Shown here in pieces: positions 19,074 through 28,068 of a DNA stretch of 64,000 nt (its first letter is position 1; every line of letters starts with the position of its first letter). The stretch spans positions 531,553 through 595,552 of the forward strand of contig NZ_BCWQ01000001.1 of NCBI RefSeq assembly GCF_001592285.1, written 5' to 3'. A program made the translations under genes and the position numbers. This DNA is from Hydrogenophaga pseudoflava NBRC 102511 (GTDB taxonomy: Bacteria > Pseudomonadota > Gammaproteobacteria > Burkholderiales > Burkholderiaceae_C). The notes under the pieces were generated by a model that ran no database searches, had not been told where the DNA came from, and saw only the letters and a program-made list of their open reading frames with translations.

Positions 19074-20072
19074 ATCGGGGTGGCCGGCGTCGACCTCTCA
19101 AGCGCCGAACCGGGCCTTTCGGCCTGGTTGTCGGCCGGATTTCACGGTGGCATGGACTACATGGCGCGCCATGGCATGAAGCGCGCGCGGCCGGCCGAGC
19201 TGGTGCCCGGCACGGTGAGCGTGATCACCGCGCGCATGGACTACCTGCCACGGTACACGCCCGAGGACTGGACGGAACAGGAGCTGGCCCGCCTGCAGCG
19301 GCCCGGAGAAGCCATCGTCTCGGTCTATGCCCGGGGGCGCGATTACCACAAGGTGCTGCGCAGCCGCCTGCAGCAACTGGCCGAGCGCATCGGGGCCGCC
19401 GTTGGCCCGCTCGGTCACCGTGTGTTCACCGACTCGGCGCCCGTGCTCGAAGCCGAGCTTGCACGCCGCAGCGGCCAGGGCTGGCGCGGCAAGCACACAC
19501 TGATCCTCAGCCGAGAGGGTGGCTCGATGGCTTTTCTCGGCGAGATCTACCTCGACCTCGCCCTGCCACCAACCGCAGCGGTCAGCGACCACTGCGGCTC
19601 CTGCAGCGCCTGCATGGCCGTCTGCCCCACGCAGGCCATCGTCGCGCCGTACCGTCTCGACGCGCGGCGTTGCATCTCTTACCTCACCATCGAACACGAC
19701 GGCCCGATTCCCGAGAGCCTGCGCCCGCTGATCGGCAACCGCATCTACGGCTGCGACGACTGCCAGCTCGTCTGTCCCTGGAACAAGTTCGCGCAGCGCA
19801 GCCCGCTGCCCGACTTCGACCCGCGCGAGGGCCTGACCGGCGCAACCCTTGTCGAGCTGTTCGGCTGGAGCGAAGAAGAGTTCCTGCGCCGCACCGAAGG
19901 CAGCCCGATCCGCCGCATCGGCCACGCGCGCTGGCTGCGGAACATCGCGGTGGCGATGGGCAATGCGCTGCGGCAGGCCGACGAGCCGGTCACCCGCGCT
20001 GCGCTGGCCGCGCACACCGCGCACCCCGACCCGGTGGTGCGGGAGGCTGTGGCCTGGGCCTTGTCGGCGTAG
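18999..20072 (+). CDS. queG: Epoxyqueuosine reductase
   Basis: 357 residues from ATG 18999, which places the family start (AAQLITQVQAWGRELGF) correctly. The cobalamin/reductase part has FTDSAPVLEAELARRSGQGW and GSMAFLGEIYLDL. Two 4Fe-4S clusters are bound by CGSCSACMAVCPTQAI and CDDCQLVCPWN. C-terminal HEAT-like helices complete it. It performs the last step of queuosine synthesis in tRNA. Divergent from and overlapping tsaE. Confidence 0.95.
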   Translation: MRSGFDAAQLITQVQAWGRELGFSQIGVAGVDLSSAEPGLSAWLSAGFHGGMDYMARHGMKRARPAELVPGTVSVITARMDYLPRYTPEDWTEQELARLQRPGEAIVSVYARGRDYHKVLRSRLQQLAERIGAAVGPLGHRVFTDSAPVLEAELARRSGQGWRGKHTLILSREGGSMAFLGEIYLDLALPPTAAVSDHCGSCSACMAVCPTQAIVAPYRLDARRCISYLTIEHDGPIPESLRPLIGNRIYGCDDCQLVCPWNKFAQRSPLPDFDPREGLTGATLVELFGWSEEEFLRRTEGSPIRRIGHARWLRNIAVAMGNALRQADEPVTRAALAAHTAHPDPVVREAVAWALSA

Positions 20073-20112
20073 GCTGCTCAGCGCTTTCTCCCTCTCTCAA
20101 GGAAACAGCCGC

Positions 20113-21609
20113 ATGGCCCACGCCGAAACCGAACTCAAGCTGCTGCTGCCAGGGGCACAGCCCACGGTCATCGAGGAGCGGCTGCGCCGGCTCGGCGCGC
20201 TGGCGCGGCGCCGGCAGACCACCCACTGGCTGTGGAACATCTACTTCGACACGCCGGACCAGCAACTGCATCAGCAACGGCACGCGCTGCGCCTGCGCTG
20301 CATCTCGGACTCCCCTTGGCGCGCCAACGCCAACGCGGCGACGGTGCGTGGCGAATGGGTGCAGACCTTCAAGTCGGCGGGCATTTCGCGGGGCGGACTG
20401 AGCCGCCGCGGCGAGTGGGAGAGCCGCCAGCCCTCCGGCCGGCTCGACGCGGAGGCGCTGCGCGAGACGCCCTGGACCGATCTGGATCCCGACGGCCGCC
20501 TGTTCGGCCAGCTGGCCCCGTGCTTCGAGACCCGCTGCCGCCGCACCGTCTGGACCCTGCACCGCTACCAGGGCGCAACCATCGAGGTCGCGCTGGACAT
20601 CGGCGAGATCGCCGCCTGCGGCCGGTCGGAGCCGATCCTGGAGCTGGAGTTCGAGCTGCTGCAGGGGCCGTCCGAGGCCCTGTTCCATCTGGCGCAGCAG
20701 GTCGCGTCCGAGGTGGCGGTCCTGCCCTTTGACCAGAGCAAGGCCGAGCGCGGCTACCGGCTGGCGCAGGGCCTGCCCCGCGAAGCCTCGCCGGCCCAGG
20801 CTTTGCATCTTTCGCCGGGCACCGGGCCGCAGCAGGCGGGGGCCCAGGCGCTGTCGGCCTGCTTCGACCACTTCAGCCGCAACCTTGCGACTGTGCTGGT
20901 GTCGGACGACCCCGAGGTGGTGCACCAGGCGCGCGTCGGCTGGCGGCGCTGGCGCAGCGCGGTCCGGCTGTTCGCGCCCTGGCTGCCCGGCCGGCCCGAT
21001 GCCGACGGCCTGCGGCCCCTGCTGGCCGAATTGGGCCGGATGCGCGACCTGGACGTGCTGCGCGTCGACACCCTGGGGCGCTGGTTGCCCGCCTTTGTTG
21101 ACGAAGATGCTCAGCGCCAGCGAATCGCCGATGTCGCACTCGAACGCATCGACGAGGCGCGCCGGGCGCAGCGCAGGCGGCTGCGGGATGCCCTGGCCGC
21201 GCCGGGAACCGGCCAGACCCTCCTGGCACTGGCGCAGGGGCTCTTCCAGTTGGCCACAGCGCAGACCGCAGCGGGTGCATACGACACCCCCTGGGCGCGC
21301 AAGCGCATCCGCAAGCTGCGCCGCCGCCTGGACGCTGCACTGAAAGCCAGCCGGCGGGCGCCTGCGGACCTGGAAAAAGACCACCGCGTCCGCATCCAGG
21401 CCAAACGGGTGCGCTACGTGGCCGAGATACTGCGCGACCTGCTGCCCGCCCGGCGCACCAAGGGCCTCGCCAAGGCGGCCACCGAAGTCCAGACCCGGCT
21501 GGGGGCCGAGCGGGATCTGAGACAGGCCGTGCGGCTGCTGGACGAGCTGGGGACTGAAGCCGAGCTCAGCTCGTTTCTGCGTGGGGTGCTGGCGGCGTCA
21601 AAGGGCTGA
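20113..21609 (+). CDS. CYTH-CHAD domain protein
   Basis: 498 residues from ATG 20113. The N-terminal CYTH (triphosphate tunnel metalloenzyme) domain spans about 1-210 and opens with the ExExK motif AETELKL. The C-terminal CHAD domain (about 230-495) is rich in conserved His/Arg/Lys, e.g. VHQARVGWRRWRSAVRLF, RMRDLDVLR and HRVRIQAKRVRYVAEIL, and should bind polyphosphate. Proteins of this architecture act as inorganic triphosphatases or polyphosphate-associated factors. It follows queG by 40 bp, possibly in the same transcript. Confidence 0.88.
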   Translation: MAHAETELKLLLPGAQPTVIEERLRRLGALARRRQTTHWLWNIYFDTPDQQLHQQRHALRLRCISDSPWRANANAATVRGEWVQTFKSAGISRGGLSRRGEWESRQPSGRLDAEALRETPWTDLDPDGRLFGQLAPCFETRCRRTVWTLHRYQGATIEVALDIGEIAACGRSEPILELEFELLQGPSEALFHLAQQVASEVAVLPFDQSKAERGYRLAQGLPREASPAQALHLSPGTGPQQAGAQALSACFDHFSRNLATVLVSDDPEVVHQARVGWRRWRSAVRLFAPWLPGRPDADGLRPLLAELGRMRDLDVLRVDTLGRWLPAFVDEDAQRQRIADVALERIDEARRAQRRRLRDALAAPGTGQTLLALAQGLFQLATAQTAAGAYDTPWARKRIRKLRRRLDAALKASRRAPADLEKDHRVRIQAKRVRYVAEILRDLLPARRTKGLAKAATEVQTRLGAERDLRQAVRLLDELGTEAELSSFLRGVLAASKG

Positions 21610-21731
21610 CGGCCTCGTTCAAGGTGCCACCGAAGGAACGGGAGTGTTTGTCAACGTTCGTCGCGTTCAAGCAGTGCCTGACAAAGCGTTCGAAGATACG
21701 TGTCTCCGCGCTTGCTGATGCCCGGCAGCTT

Positions 21732-22383
21732 AGGGAAGGTCTGCGCAACACCCGCCGCAGCGTGAGTTGATGTCCGTGATTTCAGATGACGGCGGTTTGC
21801 GCCTCGCAGGGCTCATTTACAGGTTAGACAGTGCAAACAGCGTGAACGTGTGTTCGACCTTGGCCCGGATGTGCGCCTTGACCTGCCCCAGCGGATCCTT
21901 GATCGCGCCCATCGGCGTGCTCTTGTACAGCACCTTGCGCTTGCCCGGCCGCATGGCCACGTGCCAGTTGACATTGGCCGCCGTGCCCACCACCTTGTGC
22001 ACCAGTCCCGATTCCGCATCCACATCCATGTGGGCCTTCATTCCGAAGTGCCACTGAGGTGGCGAAACCGAAGAATGGAGCTCTCGTCGGGCAGGTTGTC
22101 TTCACCGGCATCGAGTCCCACGAACTCGCGGAACAGCGCCATGTCGTACAGCGCCTCTTCCATTGCGGGGTCGGAGAGGTTGGACCACTGCTGCAGGAAG
22201 TGAATGCGCAACATGGTCTCAACGGCAAACGGCGGGCGTCCGCCTTTGGCGCTGGGTTTGGGCGCGTGCGGCGCGATCAGCGACACCGGCCCGGCCCACG
22301 GCACCACCAGGTTCATCTCGTCCAGGAACTCTCGCTTGCGCGTCCATCGGCGCCCCTGGCGCGGGGTTTTGCAGACCATCCCT
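21732..22383 (-). mobile_element. Internally deleted IS5-family insertion sequence with both ends
   Basis: Terminal inverted repeats are visible: AGGGAAGGTCTGCGCAACAC from 21732 and, on the other strand from 22383, AGGGATGGTCTGCAAAACC. They share the AGGGaAGGTCTGC core and the following AAC/CCGC. The element is about 650 bp, versus roughly 1.2 kb for full IS5-family members, because the transposase has lost internal segments. No convincing target duplication flanks it. Without an active transposase it could move only in trans, like a MITE. Confidence 0.75.
21817..22379 (-). pseudogene. Degenerate IS5-family transposase
   Basis: From the ATG at 22379, which lies inside the terminal repeat, the sequence reads KREFLDEMNLVVPW, GGRPPFAVETMLRIHFLQQW, SDPAMEEALYDMALFREF and LPDESSILRFRHL, all N-terminal IS5 transposase blocks. 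It then jumps frame and position to the middle block FGMKAHMDVDAESGLVH. It jumps again from VGTAANVN to WHVAMRPGKRK, and finally from RAKVEHTF straight to TLFALSNL. At least three internal deletions and one frame change have removed most of the DDE catalytic region. Clearly non-functional. Confidence 0.85.
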
Positions 22384-22653
22384 GGGCAGCCCGAGCACTG
22401 AGTGCCTCTCAGATTGTTTCCTGCCTCAGTGTGTATAGCCCCCGACATTTGGAGGAACACAGGCGAGGGTTTTCTGCAACGCACGCCTTGACCGGTTATG
22501 AAACAAAAAGTAAACTAAAGTTGGTGAATGATGTCCGTACATGCATCGCATGATGCTGCATTTTTCGATCATGCAAATGACTTTTCAAGTCGTTTGCGCA
22601 TTGTCTAACCATAGGCCATATCTCTGATATTGGGTGTAGGGAGTAGGGAATTT
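22384..22653 (+). promoter_or_regulatory. Upstream region of the subtilase gene
   Basis: This AT-richer 270-bp stretch lies between the IS remnant and the protease gene. It contains a candidate promoter, TTGACC (22488-22493), 17 bp, TAAACT (22511-22516), and an imperfect hairpin GCAAATGACTT/AAGTCGTTTGC (22573-22597, one mismatch). The leader would be about 130 nt. No coding potential was recognised. Confidence 0.45.
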
Positions 22654-24537
22654 ATGAAGAAGAAACAAATCCTGTCGCATATTCTTGTATTGACATCTGC
22701 GGTTTTTTTTGCTCATGGGGCTTATGCAGGTGGCAAGGAGGCGCAACCCCAGGTTGACCGTTCTGTCCAATCCAGACCACTCAATCAGGGTGGCATCATC
22801 ATCAAGTACAAAACGGGACAGTTGAGTGGTCAAAAACTGACTCTGCAACATGCAGGTCAAAATGCCGCAGGCTTGGGGTTTGGCAACGCCAGCGCGTCGG
22901 CCAACAAGTTTGGCATTACCCTGTACTTTGACAAGCCGTTGGCCACGGGTGCCTATCTGCTGAAGCAGAGTGCTCCTCTTTCCCAAAATCGGCTCAAAGA
23001 GTTGATTCAGGAAATCGCCAAAGATCCGGCGGTGGAGTATGTCGAGCCCGATGCCTGGATGCGCCGTCAGTTTGTGCCGAACGACCCTGGTTATTCATCT
23101 TTCCAATGGCACTACGGGGCCGGGGTTGGAGGGGTCAATCTGCCCGCTGCCTGGGATATCAGCCAGGGGACTGGTGTGCGGGTCGCGGTGCTGGACACCG
23201 GCATCACCAGCCATCCTGATCTTGATGCCAACAGGGTCGGTGGCTACGATTTTGTTTCTCATGCATGGGTGGGAAATGATGGAACGGGGCGCGACAGCGA
23301 TCCGTCGGATCCTGGTGACTGGGTGGCCTACGCGGATTCTGTGGGGTTAACGTTCGGCGGATTTTTTGAAGGTTGCCCTGAAGAGGATTCCAGCTGGCAT
23401 GGCTCCCACGTTGCAGGGACCATTGCGGCGGTGACCAACAACTCCACAGGCGGTGCTGGCGTTGCTTTTGGTGCCAAAGTGGTTCCCGTACGTGTGTTGG
23501 GGAAGTGCGGGGGATATGCTTCGGACATCGCTGATGGCATTGTCTGGGCGGCCGGCGGCAGCGTGGCGGGTGTTCCTGTCAATACCCATGCGGCGTCAGT
23601 GATCAATATGTCACTGGGTGGCGAGGGTGTCTGTTCCAATACATTCCAGGCGGCGATCAACAGCGCGCGCAGCCGGGGGGCTACGGTCGTGGTGTCAGCG
23701 GGCAATGACAGCGTCAGCACCGTGAATGCGCAGCCTGCCAATTGTGAGGGTGTCATTGCTGTCTCTGCGACGACTTCTTCGGGAGGCATTGCCAGCTATT
23801 CCAATTTTGGCCCTCACGTCGGGTTGGCGGCCCCAGGCAGCCTTGTTTATTCCACGGTCAACAGTGGAACCACTTCACCTGTAGGACCTGCGTATGCCAA
23901 CTACTATGGCACATCCATGGCGGCGCCTCACGTTGCGGGTGTCGCTGCCCTGCTGCTCGCTCAAAACCCTGCGTTGACGCCCAACCAGGTTGCTGCGCGG
24001 CTCAAACTGGGTTCAAAACCGTTTCCTGCGTCATGCCCGCAGTGCGGTGCGGGTTTGCTCAATGCATACACCGCTCTGGTGCCGCCTTCCTTTGAGGCTG
24101 GAACTGTTTTCAGGTTTTACAACCTGTTCAACGGCATCCATCTGTTCACTGGCAATACCGCTGAGCGTGACATTGTTTTGGGTGCCATTCCATCGTACCA
24201 ATACGAGCGTGCTGCATTCAAAGTTAAGCCGGCGGCTGAGGCCGGAATGTTGCCGGTCTATCGGTTTCGGAACACGAGGAATGGGGCCTATTTCTACACC
24301 ATCAATCAGGCAGAAAAGAATATCGTAGACGGTATTCCATATTTCGTGCTCGAAGGCGTTGCATGGTATGCCTCTGCTGCTCCTGCTGCAGGAACCATTC
24401 CATTGCATCGATTCATGTACAAGCCGACCGGCTCGCATTTTTATTCCTACTCTTCCGCTGAAGTGGCCTATATCCAGTCCTCGTTGTCTCATCTCTACCA
24501 ATACGAAGGCATTGGGTTTTACGTCTGGCCTCTGTGA
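22654..24537 (+). CDS. Secreted subtilisin-like serine protease (S8) with C-terminal DUF5648-like repeats
   Basis: 627 residues from ATG 22654 (AGGGAGTAGGGAA upstream). Signal peptide to about residue 25 (ending AYA). An I9-type propeptide spans about 45-135. The S8 catalytic domain has Asp181 in VAVLDTGI, His249 in HGSHVAGT and Ser421 in GTSMAAPHVAG. From about 490, three copies of a ~45-residue aromatic repeat occur (FRFYNLFNGIHLF..., YRFRNTRNGAYFY..., HRFMYKPTGSHFY...), as in DUF5648, probably for surface or carbohydrate binding. GC and codon use are clearly lower than in flanking genes, and it sits next to an IS remnant, suggesting acquisition. It is likely an extracellular protease. Confidence 0.92.
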   Translation: MKKKQILSHILVLTSAVFFAHGAYAGGKEAQPQVDRSVQSRPLNQGGIIIKYKTGQLSGQKLTLQHAGQNAAGLGFGNASASANKFGITLYFDKPLATGAYLLKQSAPLSQNRLKELIQEIAKDPAVEYVEPDAWMRRQFVPNDPGYSSFQWHYGAGVGGVNLPAAWDISQGTGVRVAVLDTGITSHPDLDANRVGGYDFVSHAWVGNDGTGRDSDPSDPGDWVAYADSVGLTFGGFFEGCPEEDSSWHGSHVAGTIAAVTNNSTGGAGVAFGAKVVPVRVLGKCGGYASDIADGIVWAAGGSVAGVPVNTHAASVINMSLGGEGVCSNTFQAAINSARSRGATVVVSAGNDSVSTVNAQPANCEGVIAVSATTSSGGIASYSNFGPHVGLAAPGSLVYSTVNSGTTSPVGPAYANYYGTSMAAPHVAGVAALLLAQNPALTPNQVAARLKLGSKPFPASCPQCGAGLLNAYTALVPPSFEAGTVFRFYNLFNGIHLFTGNTAERDIVLGAIPSYQYERAAFKVKPAAEAGMLPVYRFRNTRNGAYFYTINQAEKNIVDGIPYFVLEGVAWYASAAPAAGTIPLHRFMYKPTGSHFYSYSSAEVAYIQSSLSHLYQYEGIGFYVWPL

Positions 24538-24579
24538 GGCTCACCTTGTGAACAGGGCAAGCGGCACGGTATCGACCTG

Positions 24580-26154
24580 TCATGGCTGATACCGCGATCG
24601 CAATTCCCGCTTCAACAGCTTCCCGCTCGGATTCTTCGGCAGCGCCTCAGCGAACACCACGCGCTTGGGGCATTTGAAATGCGCCATGTGTTCGCTGCAA
24701 TGCGCCATCACCTCGTCCTCGGTCAATGACTGTCCGGCCTTGACCACGATCACGGCGGTGACCGCTTCCACCCATTTCGGGTCGGGCAGGCCGATCACCG
24801 CCACCTCGCTGACGGCGGGCAGGCGGTAGATCATTTCTTCCACCTCGCGGCTGGCGACGTTTTCGCCGCCGGTCTTGATCATGTCCTTCTTGCGGTCGAC
24901 GACGGTGATGTAGCCCTCGGCGTCGATGGTGGCCAGGTCGCCGCTGTGGAACCAGTCGCCGCTGAAGCTGGCGGCGGTCTTTTCGGGGTCGTTGAAGTAG
25001 CCGAGCATCAGGTGCGGCGAGCGGTGCACGATCTCGCCGACTTCGCCCACGGCCACGTCCTGCATGTCGTCGTTCACCACGCGGGTCTCGACGTTGATGA
25101 CGGCCTTGCCGCACGAGCCCGGTTTGCGCAGCTGGTCCTCGGGCGCCAGCATGGTCGCCAGCGGCGCAATCTCGGTCTGGCCGTAGAGGTTCCACAGGCG
25201 AACATTCGGCAGCCGCGCCGCCAGTTCCTTCAAGACTTCCACCGGCATGATCGACGCGCCGTAGTAGCCCTTGGCCAGGTGCCTGAGCTTGTCTGCGTCG
25301 AACAGCGGTGAGCGCAGCAGCGCGATCCAGACCGTGGGCGGTGCGAAGAAGCTGGTGATCTGGTGCTGTTCCAGCAGCGCCAGCAGGTGGTCGGGCGTGG
25401 GCTTGCCGGTGATGACGTTGCGGCTGCCGATGTAGATGGCGGGGCCGAAGAACACGTCCAGCTGCGCGCAGTGGTACAGGGGCAGGGCGTGCAGCGTGCG
25501 GTCGGCTTCGGCCACCTCGGCGTTGATGACGCAGCTGACGTACTGCCAGAGCACCGCGTCGTGCGTGAGCATGGCGCCTTTGGGCATGGACTCGGTGCCG
25601 CTGGTGTAGACGATCTGCGCCAGGTCGTGGCTCTGGGTGCCCACGGCCGGCAGCGGGTCGGTGCAGGCGGTCAGCTCGTCGAAGCGGTGCATGCCCGGCG
25701 CCGGCAAGGTGGGGTCTTCGCTGGGCAGCCAGATGAACTGCTGCACCTGGGTCTCCAGCGCCGAGGCTTCGCGCGCCAGGCCGGCCAGGCCGCTGTCGGT
25801 GGCCAGGGTGCGGGCGCCGGCGTGGCGCAGGATGTAGGCGACTTCTTCCGCCTTGAGCATGAAGTTGATCGGCACCAGCACCGCGCCGCGGCGGGCCAGG
25901 GCGAAGCGCAGCGCCGCGAAGCCGTGCGAGTTGCGCGCCAGCACCGCCACCTTGTCGCCTTCGCCCACGCCGATCCGGTGCAGACCTGCCGCCAGCCGCG
26001 TGACCAGGGCGTCGAATTCGGCGTAGGTCCAGCTGGTGGCGCCGCAGGTGATCGCGGTCTTGGCCGGCAGGCGCCGGGCGGTGCGGTGCAGCGCGTCGGC
26101 TATGGTCTGGCGGCGGATGGCGGGGGCGAGCGGGGGCAGGGGCTTGGCGGACAT
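24580..26154 (-). CDS. Acyl-CoA synthetase (AMP-forming, FadD-like)
   Basis: 524 residues from ATG 26154, with CAGGAG upstream (the longer in-frame reading to 26787 overlaps the divergent gene and was rejected). ANL-superfamily motifs: IVYTSGTESMPKGAMLTH (P-loop, with ES replacing the usual TG), NLYGQTE, the hinge region WFHSGDLATIDAEGYITVVDRKKDMI, and the C-terminal catalytic Lys in NPSGKLLKREL. It activates a carboxylic or fatty acid to its CoA ester via an acyl-adenylate in the cytoplasm. Chain length is unknown. It is a single gene, 54 bp from the divergent lipid-transport cluster, which may hint at lipid uptake. Confidence 0.88.
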   Translation of the reverse strand: MSAKPLPPLAPAIRRQTIADALHRTARRLPAKTAITCGATSWTYAEFDALVTRLAAGLHRIGVGEGDKVAVLARNSHGFAALRFALARRGAVLVPINFMLKAEEVAYILRHAGARTLATDSGLAGLAREASALETQVQQFIWLPSEDPTLPAPGMHRFDELTACTDPLPAVGTQSHDLAQIVYTSGTESMPKGAMLTHDAVLWQYVSCVINAEVAEADRTLHALPLYHCAQLDVFFGPAIYIGSRNVITGKPTPDHLLALLEQHQITSFFAPPTVWIALLRSPLFDADKLRHLAKGYYGASIMPVEVLKELAARLPNVRLWNLYGQTEIAPLATMLAPEDQLRKPGSCGKAVINVETRVVNDDMQDVAVGEVGEIVHRSPHLMLGYFNDPEKTAASFSGDWFHSGDLATIDAEGYITVVDRKKDMIKTGGENVASREVEEMIYRLPAVSEVAVIGLPDPKWVEAVTAVIVVKAGQSLTEDEVMAHCSEHMAHFKCPKRVVFAEALPKNPSGKLLKRELRSRYQP

Positions 26155-26195
26155 GGGCGAAATCTCCTGTTGTCTCCAGTTACAGCGGCCCGTTT

Positions 26196-26201
26196 TATCA
26201 T
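26196..26201 (+). promoter_or_regulatory. -10-like hexamer before the MlaE-like gene
   Basis: TATCAT ends 7 bp before the ATG at 26209 and there is no Shine-Dalgarno. A TTGTCT lies upstream but at a poor 20-bp spacing. If used, the operon message would start at or next to the start codon. Confidence 0.3.
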
Positions 26202-26208
26202 CGCCCGA

Positions 26209-27027
26209 ATGTCCGGTCCACCGCTCGTTTCCACTGCCCTCGACCGCTCGCTCGGCGGCTGGGGCCGTCGTGTCCGGGCCTCCTGGGCTTCGTGGTGGCA
26301 TGTGCTGCTGCTGGGCGCGCAGGTGATGGTGCTGGCCCTGGCGCCGTCGAGCTACGCGCAGGGCGCGCAGCGCAGCGCGGTGCTGCAGCAGATCTACCGC
26401 GCCTCCACACCGCTGATGCCCGGCTTCCTCACGCTGTCGGCGCTGCTGAGCCTGGTGCTGATCCGTATCGTGGTCGCGACCGCCTACAGCTATGGGCTGT
26501 CGCAGTACGCGCTGGAGGTGCTGGTGCGCACCCTGGTGCTGGAGATCATTCCGTTGTACGCCGCGATGTTCGTGGCGCTGCGCCACACCATGCCCGAGGC
26601 CCAGCGCATCCGCAGGCGGCTGTCGCAACAGCACCGCAGCGGCGTGCAGCACGAGGAGCAGACCCTGCTGCGCACCGAGCTGCTGCCGCGCGCGCTGGGG
26701 GGCATCTTCTCGGTGCTGCTGCTGGCGGCGGTGAGCTGCGTGATCGCCCTGGTGCTCACCTATTTCAATGTCTACGGCTTCTCGCACTGGGCGCTGCCGG
26801 CCTACACACTCGCGGTCGGGCAGGTGTTCAAGCCGGCCGTGGTGCTCATCTTCAGCCTCAAGACCCTGTTCTTCAGCCTGTCGGTGGCCATCGTGCCGCT
26901 GGCCGCCAGCGCGCGGCGCGACGAGGCCGGCGGTTTCGGCCGCCTGAGCGACATCTCCGAATTCGCGCGCCTGCTCTCGGTGCTGCTGCTGGTGGAGGTG
27001 ACCTCGCTGCTGGGCAACTACTACTGA
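26209..27027 (+). CDS. MlaE-like ABC permease of an MCE system
   Basis: 272 residues, largely hydrophobic with about five or six membrane segments. It is a divergent MlaE/YrbE-type permease: the central stretch GLSQYALEVLVRTLVLEIIPLYAAMFVALRH aligns in position with the family's FGAE...LVRELGPVLTALLVAGR block. The next gene encodes an MCE protein, which supports the call. It would form the inner-membrane core of a phospholipid/lipid transporter. No nucleotide-binding partner gene is in the cluster. Confidence 0.7.
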   Translation: MSGPPLVSTALDRSLGGWGRRVRASWASWWHVLLLGAQVMVLALAPSSYAQGAQRSAVLQQIYRASTPLMPGFLTLSALLSLVLIRIVVATAYSYGLSQYALEVLVRTLVLEIIPLYAAMFVALRHTMPEAQRIRRRLSQQHRSGVQHEEQTLLRTELLPRALGGIFSVLLLAAVSCVIALVLTYFNVYGFSHWALPAYTLAVGQVFKPAVVLIFSLKTLFFSLSVAIVPLAASARRDEAGGFGRLSDISEFARLLSVLLLVEVTSLLGNYY

Positions 27028-27030
27028 TCC

Positions 27031-28068
27031 ATGGACCGTTCAACGATGAACCCTGCCGACCATGTCCCGCCGCCGGAGCCCACGCCGCCTCCGGTGAAGA
27101 ACCTGGAGTTCAAGGCGGCGCTGCTGCTCGCTTTCCTGCTGTTGCTGGTGGTGGGCTCGGCGCTGTACGTGGCCTACGCGCGCGGCGCCTTCGAGCGCAC
27201 CCAGCGGCTGGTGCTGGTGGCGCCCGACTCGGAAGGGGTGTCGGTGGGCATGAACCTCACCTTCGCCGGTTTTCCCATCGGCCGCGTGGGGCGCATCGAA
27301 CTGGCCGAGGACGGCAATGTGCAGATCCTGGTGGACGTGCCGGTGAAGGATGCGAAGTGGCTGCGCAGCTCCAGCATCTTCACCATGGAGAAGGCCCTGG
27401 TTGGCGGCACCAAGATCAAGGCCTTCAGCGGCGTGCTGACCGATCCACCGCTGGAAGACGGCGCGGTGCGCCAGGTGCTCAGCGGCGACGCGGCGGCCGA
27501 GATCCCGGGCATCGTGGCGTCCATCAAGGAGTTGATTGGCAACCTCAATGCCCTGACCAACGCCGACGCGCCGCTGCCACAGAGCCTGGTGCACCTGCAG
27601 GGCACGGCGGCGAAGCTCAACGGGCCGCAGGGGGCGATGGGCGCGCTGTTCGGCAACGAGGCGGATGCGAAGAAGGTGGTCGAGGCCATCGACCGGGCCA
27701 ACACGCTGCTGGCGCGGGTGGACCAGCTCACCGGCCGGCTCGACAGCCTGGTGGCCAACGCCGACAAACAGGTGTTCGGCCAGGGTGCCGGCCCCGGCGG
27801 CACGGCGCAGGGTGGCCTGGTGCAGGACGCGCGCGGCACGGTGAAGCAGCTCGACGGCCTGCTGGCGGACGCGCGCGTGAGCCTGCAGAAGGTGGACAAG
27901 CTGCTGGTGGACGCGCAGGCCATCACCGCCAACACCCGCGAGGCCACCACCGACCTGCACCTGCTGCGCGCCGAGGTCGACGCCAGCCTGCGCAAGGTGG
28001 AGTCGCTGATCAACGAGGTCAACCGCCTGTGGCCGCTCAAGCGCGACGCCGAAATCCAGCTCAAATGA
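27031..28068 (+). CDS. MCE-domain lipid transport protein (MlaD/PqiB family)
   Basis: 345 residues (ATG 27046 is an alternative start). A proline-rich cytoplasmic start is followed by one membrane segment (about 28-50), then the MCE domain with LVLVAPDSEGVSVGMNLTFAGFPIGRV. A long helical periplasmic tail follows (about 150-345; repeated VDQLTGRLDSLVANADK / VKQLDGLLADARVSLQKVDKLL). This is the single-MCE, long-coiled architecture that can form a periplasmic tunnel. It lies 3 bp after the MlaE-like permease and overlaps the lipoprotein gene by 4 bp. Confidence 0.85.
   Translation: MDRSTMNPADHVPPPEPTPPPVKNLEFKAALLLAFLLLLVVGSALYVAYARGAFERTQRLVLVAPDSEGVSVGMNLTFAGFPIGRVGRIELAEDGNVQILVDVPVKDAKWLRSSSIFTMEKALVGGTKIKAFSGVLTDPPLEDGAVRQVLSGDAAAEIPGIVASIKELIGNLNALTNADAPLPQSLVHLQGTAAKLNGPQGAMGALFGNEADAKKVVEAIDRANTLLARVDQLTGRLDSLVANADKQVFGQGAGPGGTAQGGLVQDARGTVKQLDGLLADARVSLQKVDKLLVDAQAITANTREATTDLHLLRAEVDASLRKVESLINEVNRLWPLKRDAEIQLK

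Noticed and set aside
21727..22390. Target-site duplication of the IS remnant (GGCAGC on both sides)
   Set aside because: The two GGCAGC copies are not placed symmetrically at the element ends, so the match may be chance.
24580..26787. 735-codon open frame covering the acyl-CoA synthetase plus a long N-terminal extension
   Set aside because: The extension is low-complexity antisense of the divergent MlaE-like gene. The clear ribosome site and family start are at ATG 26154.
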